Translations under genes and position numbers: made by a program
Source: Lucinisca nassula
Lineage: Eukaryota; Mollusca; Bivalvia; Lucinida; Lucinidae
Length of the DNA stretch: 64,000 nt
Reading direction: 5' to 3'
Assembly: GCA_963580285.1 (NCBI GenBank)
Contig: OY757023.1
Coordinates: 131,596,027 to 131,660,026 of the forward strand
In this document: positions 45,226-55,000 of the stretch, in pieces
Position numbering within the stretch: position 1 is the stretch's first letter
How the letters are laid out: every line of letters starts with the position of its first letter
Notes under the pieces: model-generated
What the model saw: the letters and a program-made list of their open reading frames with translations, nothing else
The model's database searches: none
Told to the model about the DNA's origin: nothing

Positions 45226-45614
45226 AAATACGGAATATATAGTAAAACGGTGCCCCATAAACACGCCACTCAATATGAAACTTTTCGCATGAAAATACTG
45301 AATTTTGCTTATTTCTGCTCTAAACATAGATAGAGGGCACTCGTTAGAATAGCCTCGACGCGGCGGTTCTAACGAATACCCACAATCTGTTTTTGCTGAA
45401 ATTAGAAAAATAATATTTACGCCCGTAAACCCCACTTTTACTATATAAAAGTGGGGTTTACGGGGGTTAATATTACATTGGCGTGTTTTCGTGATGGATG
45501 AGATATTTGCAGAATGTGAACGGACGACGACGGATGCCGGGGCATGAGTATACCCACTTGCTGAGCTTGCGGCTAGGGTGAGCTAAAAATCTAATGACCA
45601 ATCTCATTGGTGAC

Positions 45615-45855
45615 GGGCCTCCGTGGCCTAGTGGTTGGTTAAGAGCGCTGACTCTTGATCATTAGGTCTCTCACCGCTGTGGTTCGAGCCTCGCTCGGGT
45701 CACATGTGAGATGCCAAGTTCTGCAACGGAAGGTCAGGTGGTTTTTCTCCGGGTACTCAGGTTTTCGCCCACAAAATGAATAGAAACCTCTCCAAAATGA
45801 CCTTTACAGTGTTGACGTGGACGTTAAACCTCAAATCAAACAAACAAAACAAAGC
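45615..45855 (+). mobile_element. tRNA-headed SINE with shared gacgttaaacct tail
   Basis: The head gggcctccgtggcctagtgg and body match the minus-strand SINE at 33246-33477. The 3' end (ctccaaaatgacctttacag, gacgttaaacctcaaatc, (caaa)n) is instead the tail of the 42935-43236 family. It is a chimera or shared-tail member. Confidence 0.85.
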
Positions 45856-46369
45856 AACGATAGTTTATTATCAATCAGCCATTTCAAACAAACAAACAAA
45901 GCCTGACGAAGAATGCAACAGTTATTTTATTGTTTAACTGGGGTTAATTTCCAGTAAATCTGTCCCTTACACTCTCGTTGAATCATCGACATCCGTACAC
46001 AGTAACGTCGACAACTGTCCCCCTCAAACTTTCACTTCATCGACAACCGTATCGGTGAAACTATAAACAGTTCCACAGATGCATATAAAGACATGTTGAC
46101 ACACAAATAAAAGGTTATCGCGTATTTTAATGATGTATCTGCATCATTTCGTCCTCGATATTCCATGACACTGAATAAGAGCCACGCATTTCCCCGGAAG
46201 TACTTATTTTATATATTTTCCCGTTTAATTCCGCTCAGCGTCAAAATAGGCTATTAGTCAGACTTCCAAAACACTTGAAGCAACAGCAAACTATTTCACA
46301 AACGATTTGACACCACAAAAATGGACAGACATACACAAAAATGACACATTTACAGCGAATTTATCGACT
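45856..46369 (+). other. Subterminal region, right arm of the 15.3-kb element
   Basis: No gene. Contains repeated atcgac/gtcgac boxes (atcgacatccgtacac near 45987, gtcgacaactg near 46007, atcgacaaccgtatcg near 46038), in the orientation opposite to those of the left arm. Confidence 0.6.
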
Positions 46370-46490
46370 ACCCTCCTCTGTCGACATCCGTACTGCTCGG
46401 TCGAAAACCGTATTTCTCGTTCGACAGCAGCTTTACACAGTACCGGCTCGGTCGACAGCACAGGTATAGAAAATGGTATTACCCCCGTGA
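46370..46490 (-). repeat. Right terminal inverted repeat of the 15.3-kb element
   Basis: 121-bp inverse of 31204-31324, with five differences counted. Followed by tta, as is found before the left repeat. Confidence 0.92.
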
Positions 46491-46887
46491 TTATAGGAAT
46501 GCATGAGAAAGCGATATTATCAAATGTTAACTTGTTTACTTACATATTTGACATTAGAAAAGTGCAGTTACATCAGACTTTGGTATTTGTTACATACGCA
46601 GATGTCTGGTGACATTTTACTGTTCTGTATAAATACTGCGCCTCTGATCATGTTTGTTGGCTTTTGTATTACGATTTCAGAGAGTCCACTTCGTTGATTA
46701 TATTTGGGATTGCGGTCTTAGCTCTGAATACTAACTGTAGACATGGTTGTAAATAAATACTAGGAAAAACTATTGTAGAAAGACTTAGTCTTTTTATTCA
46801 GGAAAACACAACGCGAAGTACAAACATTTAAGAATATATTGAACTATAGATCACGAGCAGAGAATCGCGTGTACTGGTTCTGTTACA
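46491..46887 (+). repeat. Right arm of the solo-LTR-like element
   Basis: Contains tataaata at 46628-46635, aataaa at 46752-46757 and a short ctttct/agaaag-type inverted pair around gacttagtc near 46777-46797. It ends TGTTACA before the duplicated caca and the satellite. Confidence 0.65.
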
Positions 46888-49800
46888 CACATAAATGCCT
46901 GTTGAAGGATACATACTGCACCTCTGTATCTTATTTCGTATTCCCGCAAAATAGGCACAAACTTTAATTTCCTCGAAGTTTGAAGGCTTATAACTAACAA
47001 GATACGCTTCGTAGCGGCACGAAATTTTGCAAGCCACTAGGCACTGAGGTCTACTAGCAGCATGCTAAATTTCAGCTCAATCGCAATACACACAAGCGAG
47101 TTATAAGGGCCTCAAGTTTTGGCGGGACACCAATAGGATGATAGTGCCTAAATGATGCAAAGGTGACTTCATGATATCGGCCTATAATTGGTGCCAAATG
47201 ATGCACCCTTTACCCAAGTGCCATGGGGTGAAATGGGAGTTGTCTTCCTTCATTGAGTTTCGAGTTATGGCCCTTGAAAGGTCAATTTCCTTTAACTTTG
47301 GACCCTTATATCTCCAAAACTATTCGAGAGAAACAATTTTCCAATATTCATGAGTTGGTTGGACACGCATGGGCACGTTTTGGCACCATTTTCATGCTTC
47401 TACGTGAAAGTGACCAAAATGAGATTCTCGTACCCACAACACGCCGACCACCAAAATTTCTAAGTCAATTTTCGTGGCATCTCTTGTTCGCAGCGATCTG
47501 TAATTTGGCCCGAGGGCGTACTTTATTGGGACGGACTAACGGTGTAAAAATTGTTATTGTATTCGCCCTCTATGCTTAGAAGCGTCGTTTTCTTCATTTT
47601 TCCCATAGCCCTCAATGTAAAAAAAGAGACCTTTATTTCGGCACTTTCTCGTGCCCCAGTGTTACCGGGATTTCGCACGATAGTAGGGCACATAAACGCC
47701 TGTTGAAGGATACATACTGCACCTCTGTATCTTATTTCGTATTCCCGCAAAAAAGGCACAAACTTTATTTAACTCGAAGTTTGAAGGCTTATAACTCACA
47801 ATATACGCTTCGTAGCGGCACGAAATTTTGCAAGCCACTAGGCACTGAGATCTACTAGCAGCATGCAAAATTTCAGCTCAATCGCAATACACACAAGCTA
47901 TTTATAAGGGCCTCAAGTTTTGGCGGGACACCAATATGATGATAGTGCCTTAATGATGCAAAGGTGACTTCATGATATCTGTCTATAATTGGTGCCAAAT
48001 GATGCGCCCTCAACCCAAGTGCCATGGGGTAAAATGGGAGTTGTCTTCCTTCATTGAGTTTCGAGTTATGGCCCTTGAAAGGTCAATTATCTTTAACTTT
48101 GGACCCTTATATCTCCAAAATTATTTGAGAGAAACAATTTTCCAATATTTATGAGTTGGTTGGACACGCATGGGCACGTTTTGGCACCGTTTTCAGGCTC
48201 TTACGTGAAAGTGACCAAAATGAGATTCTCGTACCCACAACACGCCGACCACCAAAATTTTTAAGTCAATTTTCGTGGCCTCTATTGTACGCAGCGATCT
48301 GTAATTTGGCCCGAGGGCGTACTTTATAGGGACGGACTAACGTTGTAAAAATTGCTATTGTATTCGCCCTCTAGGCTGAGTAGCGGCGTTTTCTTCATTT
48401 TTCCCATAGCCCTGAATGAAAAAAAGAGACCTTTATTTCGGCACTTTCTCTTGCCCCAGTCATTGAGTTTCGAGTTATGGCCCTTGAAAGGTCAATTTCC
48501 TTAAACTTTGGACCCTTATATCTCCAAAATTATTTGAGAGAAACAATTTTCCAATATTCATGAGTTGAATGGACACGCATGGGCACCTTTTGGCACCATT
48601 TTCATGCGTCTACGTGAAAGTGACCAAAATGAGGTTCTCGTACCCACAACACGCCGACCACCAAAATGTCTAAGTCAATTTTCTTGGCCCCTATTGTACG
48701 CAGCGATCTGTAATTTGGCCCGAGGGCGTACTTTATTGCGACGGACTTACGGTGTAAAAATTGCTATTGTATTCGCCCTCTAGGCTGAGAAGCGGCGTTT
48801 TCTTCAATTTTCCCATAGCCCTCAATGTAGAAAGAGACCTTTATTTCGGCACTTTCTCGTGCCCCAGTGTTACCGGGATTTTGCACGATAGTAGGGCACA
48901 TAAATGCGTGTTGACGGATACATACTGCACCTCTGTATCTTATTTCGTATTCCTGCACAATAGGCACAAACTTTATTTTCCTCGAAGTTTGAAGGCTTAT
49001 AACTCACAGGATACGCTTCGTAGCAGCACGAAATTTTGCAAGTCACTAGGCACTGAGGTCTACTAGTAGCATGCAAAATTTCAGCTCAATCGCAATACAC
49101 ACAAGCGAGTTATAAGGGCCTCAAGTTTTGGCGGGACACCAATAGGATGATAGTGCCTAAATGATGCAAAGGTGACTTCATGATATCGGCCTATAATTGG
49201 TGCCAAATGATGCGCCCTTAACCCAAGTGCCATGGGGTAAAATGGGAGTTGTCTTCCTTCATTGAGTTTCGAGTTATGACCCTTGAAAGGTCAATTTCCT
49301 TTAACTTTGGACCCTTATATCTCCACAACTATTTGAGAGAAACAATTTTCCAATATTCATGAGTTGGTTGGACACGCATGGGCACGTTTTGGCATCATTT
49401 TCATGCTTCTACGTGAAAGTGACCAAAATGAGATTCTCGTACCCACAACACACCGACCACCAAAATTTCTAAGTCAATTTTCTTGGCCTCTATTGTACGC
49501 AGAAATCTGTAATTTGGTCCGAGGGCGTACTTTATTGGGACGGACTAACGGTGTAAAAATTGCTATTGTATTCGCCCTCTAGGCTGAGTAGCGGCGTTTT
49601 CTTCATTTTTTACCATAGCCCTCAATGTAAAAAAGAGACCTTTATTTCGGCACTTTATCGTGCCACAGTGTTAGCGGGATTTTGCACGAAAGTAGGGCCC
49701 ATTAATGCCTGTTGAAGGATGCATACTGCACCTCTGTATCTTATTTCGTATTCCCGCAAAATAGGCACAAACTTTATTTTCCTCGAAGTTTGAAGGCTTA

Positions 49801-52042
49801 TGACTCACAACATACGCTTCGTAGCAGCACGAAATTTTGCTAGCCACTAGGCACTGAGGTCTACTAGCAGCATGCAAAATTTCATCTGAATCGCAATACA
49901 CACAAGCGAGTTATAAGGGCCTCAAGTTTTGGCGGGACACCAATAGGATAATAGTGCCTAAATGATGCAAAGGTGACTTCATGATATCGGCCTATAATTG
50001 GTGCCAAATGATGCGCCCTTAACCCAAGTGCCATGGGGTAAAATGAGAGTTGTCTTCCTTCATTGAGTTTCGAGTTATGACCCTTGAAAGGTCAATTTCC
50101 TTAAACTTTGGACCCTTATATCTCCAAAATTATTTGAGAGAAACAATTTTCCAATATTCATGAGTTGAATGGACACGCATGGGCACGTTTTGGCACCATT
50201 TTCATGCTTCTACGTGAAAGTGACCAAAATGAGATTCTCGTACCCACAACACGCCGACCACCAAAATGTCTAAGTCAATTTTCTTGGCCTCTATTGTACG
50301 CAGCGATCTGTAATTTGGCCCGAGGGCGTACTTTATTGGGACGGACTAACGGTGTAAAAATTGCTATTGTATTCGCCCTCTAGGCTGAGAAGCGGCGTTT
50401 TCTTCAATTTTCCCATAGCCCTCAATGTAGAAAGAGACCTTTATTTCGGCACTTTCTCGTGCCCCAGTGTTACCGGGATTTTGCACGATGGTAGAGCACA
50501 TAAATGCCTGTTGAAGGATGCATACTGCACCTCTGTATCTTATTTCGTATTCCCGCAAAATAGGCACAAACTTTATTTTCCTCGAAGTTTGAAGGCTTAT
50601 GACTCACAAGATACGCTTCGTAGCAGCACGAAATTTTGCAAGCCACTAGGCACTGAGGTCTACTAGCAGCATGCAAAATTTCAGCTCAATCGCAATACAC
50701 ACAAGCGAGTTATAAGGGCCTCAAGTTTTGGCGGGACACCAATAGGATGATAGTGCCTAAATGATGCACAGGTGACTTCATGATATCGGCCTATAATTGG
50801 TGCCAAATGGTGCGCCCTTAACCCAAGTGCCATGGGGTAAAATGGGAGTTGTCTTCCTTCATTGAGTTTCGAGTTATGGCCCTTGAAAGGTCAATTTCCT
50901 TTAACTTTGGACCCTTATATCACCAAAATTATTTGAGAGAAACAATTTTCCAATATTCATGAGTTGGTTGGACACGCATGGGTACGTTTTGGCACCGTTT
51001 TCAGGCTTCTACGTGAAAGTGACCAAAATGAGATTCTCGTACCCACAATACGCCGACCACCAAAATTTCTACGTCAATTTTCTTGGCCTCTATTGTACGC
51101 AGCGATCTGTAATTTGGCCCGAGGGCGTACTCTATTGGGACGGACTAACGGTGTAAAAATTGCTATTGTATTCGCCCTCTAGGCTGAGAAGTGGAGTTTT
51201 CTTCATTTTTCCCATAGCCCTCAATGTAAAAAAGAGACCTTTATTTCGGTTCTTTCTCGTGCCGCAGTGTTACCGGGATTGTGCACGTTAGTAGGGCACA
51301 TAAATGCCTGTTGAAGGATACATACTGCACCTCTGTATCTTATTTCGTATTCCCGCAAAATAGGCACAAACTTTATTTTCCTCGAAGTTTGAAGGCTTAT
51401 AACTCCCAAAATACGCTTCGTAGCGGCACAAATTTTTGCAAGCCACTAGGCACTGAGGTCTACTAGCAGCATGCAAAATTTCAGCTCAATCGCAATACAC
51501 ACAAGCGAGTTATAAGGGCCTCGAGTTTTGGCGGGACACCAATAGGATGATAGTGCCTAAATGATGCAAAGGTGACTTCATGATATCGGCCTATAATTGG
51601 TGCCAAATGATGCGCCCTTAACCCAAGTGCCATGGGGTAAAATGGGAGTAACTGTTGTCTTCCTTCATTGGGTTTCGAATTATGGCCCTTGAAACGTCAA
51701 TTTCCTTTTACTTTGGACCCTTATATCTCCAAAACTATTTGAGAGAAACGATTTTCCAATATAAATGAGTTGGTTGGACACGCATGGGCACGTTTTGGCA
51801 CCATTTTCATGCTTCTACGTGAAAGTGACCAAAATGAGATTCTCGTACCCACAACACGCCGACCACCAACATTTCTAAGTCAATTTTCTTGGCCTCTGTT
51901 GTACGCAGCGATCTGTAATTTGGCCCGAGGGCGTACTTTATTGGGACGGACTAACGGTGTAAAATTGCTATTGTATTCGCCCTCTAGGCTTAGTTGCGGC
52001 GTTTTCTTCATTTTTCCCATAGCCCTGAATGTAAAAAAGAGA

Positions 52043-55000
52043 CCTTTATTTCGGCACTTTCTCGTGCCGTAGTGTTTCCGGGATTTTGCACGCTAGTAGG
52101 GCACATAAATGCCTGTTGAAGGATACATACTGCACCTCTGTATCTTATTTCGTATTCCCGCAAAATAGGCACAAACTTTATTTTCCTCGAAGTTTGAAGG
52201 CTTATAACTCACAAGATACGCTTCGTAGCGGCACAAAATTTTGCAAGCCACTAGGCACTGACGTCTACTAGCAGCATGCCAAATTTCAGCTCAATCGCAA
52301 TACACACAAGCGAGTTATAAGGGCCTCAAATTTTGGCGGGACACCAATAGGATGATAGTGCCTAAATGGTGCAAAGGTGACTTCATGATATCGGCCTATA
52401 ATTGGTGCTAAATGATGCGCCCTTAACTCAAGTGCCATGGGGTAAAATGGGAGTTGTCTTCCTTCATTGTGTTTCGAGTTATGGCCCTTGAAAGGTCAAT
52501 TTCCTTTAACTTTGGACCCTTATATCTCCAAGACTATTTGAGAGAAACAATTTTCCAATAATTATGAGTTGGTTGGACACGCATGGGCACGTTTTGGCAC
52601 CATTTTCATGCTTCTACGTGAAAGTGACCGAAATGAGATTCTCGTACCCAAAACACGCCGACCAAAAAAAATTCTAAGTCAATTTTCTTGCCCTCTGATG
52701 TACGCAGCGATCTGTAATTTGGCCCGAGGGCGTACTTTATTGGGACGGACTAACGGTGTAAAAAATGCTATTGTATTCGCCCTCTAGGCTGAGAAGCGGC
52801 GTTTTCTTCATTTTTCCCATAGCCCTCAATTTAAAAAAGAGACTTTATTTCGGCACTTTCTCTTGCCCCAGTGTTACCGGGATTTTGAACGATAGTGGGG
52901 GCCCATAAATGGCTGTTGAAGGATTCATACTGCACCTCTGTATCTTATTTCGTATTCCCGCAAAATAGGCACAAACTTTATTTTCCTCGAAGTTTGAAGG
53001 CTTATAACTCACAAGATACGCTTCGTAGCGCCACGAACTTTTGCAAGCCACTAGGCACTGTGGTCTACTAGCAGCATGCAAAATTTCAGCTCAATCGCAA
53101 TACACACAAGCGAGTTATAAGGGCCTCAAGTTTTGGCGGGACACCAATAGGATGATAGTGCCTAAATGATGCAAAGGTGACTTCATGATATCGGCCTATA
53201 ATTGGTGCCAAATGATGCGCCCTTAACCCAAGTGCCATGGGGTAAAATGGGAGTTTTCTTCCTTCATTGAGTTTCGAGTTATGGCCCTTGAAGGTCAATT
53301 TCCATTAACTTTGGACCCTTATATCTCCAAAACTATTTGAGAGAAACAATTTTCCAATATTCATGAGTTGGTTGGACACGCATGGGCACGTTTTGGCACC
53401 ATTTTCATGCTTCCACATGAAAGTGACCAAAATGAGATTCTCGTACCCACAACACGCCGACCACCAACATTTCTAAGTCAATTTTCTTGGCCTCTGTTGT
53501 ACGCAGCGATCTGTAATTTGGCCCGAGGGCGTACTTTATTGGGACGGACTAACGGTGTAAAAATTGCTATTGTATTCGCCCTCTAGGCTGAGTAGCGGCG
53601 TTATCTTCATTTTTCCCATAGCCCTCAATGTAAAAAGAGACCTTTATTTCGGCACTTTCTCGTGCCCCAGTGTTACCGGGATTTTGCACGATAGTAGGGC
53701 ACATAAATGCCTGTTGAAGGATACATACTGCACCTCTGTATCTTATTTCGTATTCCCGCAAAAATAGGCACAAACTTTATTTTCCTCGAAGTTTGAAGGC
53801 TTATAACTCACAAGATACGCTTCGTAGCGGTACGAAATTTTGCAAGCCACTAGGCACTGAGGTCTACTAGCAGCATGCAAAATTTCAGCTCAATCGCAAA
53901 ACACACAAGCGAGTTTTAATGACCTCAAGTTTTGGCGGGACACCAATAGGATGATAATGCCTAAATGATGCAAAGGTGACTTCATGATATCGGCCTATAA
54001 TTGGTGCCAAATGATGCGCCCTTAACCCAAGTGCCATGGGGTAAAATGGGAGTTGTCTTCCTTCATTGAGTTTCGAGTTATGGCCCTTGAAAGGTCAATT
54101 TCCTTTATCTTTGGACCCTTGTATCTCCAAATCTATTTGAGAGAAACAATTTTCCAATATTCATGAGTTGGTTTGACACGCATGGGCACGTTTTGGCACC
54201 ATTTTCCTGCTTCTACGTGAAAGTGACCAAAATGGGATTCTCGTACCCACAACACGCCGACCACCAAAATGTCAATTGTCTTGGCCTCTATTGTAAGCAG
54301 CGATCTGTAATTTGGCCCGAGGACGTACTTTATTGGGACGGACTAACGGTGTAAAAATTGCTATTGTATTCGTCCTCTAGGCTCAGTAGCGGCGTTTTCT
54401 TCATTTTTCCCATAGCCCTCAATGTAAAAAGGAGACCTTTATTTCGGCACTTTCTCGTGTCCCAGTGTTACCGGGATTTTGCACGATAGTTGGGCACATA
54501 AATGCCTGTTGAAAGATACATACTGCACCTCTGTATCTTATTTCGTAATCCCGCAAAATAGGCACAAACTTTATTTTCCTCGAAGTTTGAAGGCTTATAA
54601 CTCACAAGATACGCTTTGTAGCAGCACGAAATTTTGCAAGCCACTAGGCACTGAGGTTTTCTAGCAGCATGCAAAATTTCAGCTCAATCGCAATACACAC
54701 AAGCGAGTTATAAGGGCCTCAAGTTTTGGCGGGACACCAATAGGATGGTAGTGCCTAAATGATGCAAAGGTGACTTCATGATATCGGCCTATAATAGGTG
54801 CCAAATGATGCGCCCTTAACCAAAGTGCCATGGGGTAAAATGGGAGTTGTCTTCCTTCATTGAGTTTCGAGTTATGGCCCTTGAAAGGTCAATTTCCTTT
54901 AACTTTGGACCCTTATATCTCAAAAACTATTTGAGAGAAACAATTTTCCAATATTCTTGAGTTGGTTGGACACGCATGGGCACGTTTTGGCACCATTTTC

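Larger units (their letters stand above)
42198..45258. mobile_element. 3.06-kb inverted-repeat element lined with palindromic arrays
   Basis: The 33-bp ends 42198-42230 and 45226-45258 are inverted copies with three mismatches (ATGGGGCGCCGTTTTACTAT...). Flanks aaacacgt (42190-42197) and aaacacgc (45259-45266) suggest an 8-bp target duplication with one later change. Immediately inside each end lies an array of GATATC-centred palindromes. The middle holds SINE copies and a possible coding relic. An 8-bp duplication would suit hAT or P-type elements, but the termini are not diagnostic and no transposase was recognised. Confidence 0.72.
42182..45496. mobile_element. ~250-bp MITE, split by a 3-kb element
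   Basis: The left terminus cattacgaaaacacg (42182-42196) and right terminus ggcgtgttttcgtgatg (45480-45496) match the 267-bp MITE at 33575-33841. Removing 42198-45258 and one copy of the 8-bp duplication leaves about 245 bp with both termini restored. It contains a strong palindrome at 45422-45464, with arms CCCGTAAACCCCACTTTT. Confidence 0.75.
31204..46490. mobile_element. 15.3-kb region bounded by 121-bp terminal inverted repeats
   Basis: The 121-bp segments 31204-31324 and 46370-46490 are inverted copies with five differences counted by eye (~96% identity). They start TCACGGGGGTAATACC at the outside. The flanking bases are tta on both sides (31201-31203 and 46491-46493), a candidate 3-bp target duplication. 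Inside are a Helentron-like element, a Ngaro-type retrotransposon, SINEs, a MITE and a palindrome-lined element; removing those leaves about 4 kb. No transposase, polymerase or integrase of its own was recognised. TTA duplications occur with PIF/Harbinger elements, but that assignment is only a suggestion. Confidence 0.75.
28163..46887 (+). mobile_element. Outer insertion: interrupted solo-LTR-like element
   Basis: A satellite monomer is interrupted between gggcaca (ending 28162) and cacataaatg (from 46888); the four bases caca are duplicated. The insertion begins TGTAACA and ends TGTTACA. Removing the Helentron-like element (28240-30810) and the inverted-repeat element (31204-46490 plus one TTA) leaves about 866 bp: 28163-28239, 30811-31203 and 46491-46887. 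Near its right end a TATA-like tataaata (46628-46635) is followed 117 bp later by aataaa (46752-46757). TG...CA ends, a 4-bp duplication and this promoter/poly(A) spacing fit a solo LTR in + orientation. The parent element is not identifiable. Confidence 0.75.

Noticed and set aside
31204..46490. Maverick/Polinton-type giant element
   Set aside because: Size and inverted repeats fit loosely, but no polymerase B, capsid, protease or ATPase frame is present, and the flanking repeat is 3 bp and not 6 bp.
28163..46887. DNA transposon with 7-bp terminal inverted repeats
   Set aside because: TG...CA ends, a 4-bp duplication, ~0.87-kb net size and TATA/AATAAA spacing fit a solo LTR better, though the short inverted ends alone cannot exclude it.
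52980..53045. CENP-B-box-like motif in the satellite (cttcgtagcggcacgaa region)
   Set aside because: Key positions of the box do not match, so there is no basis to call a centromere-protein site.
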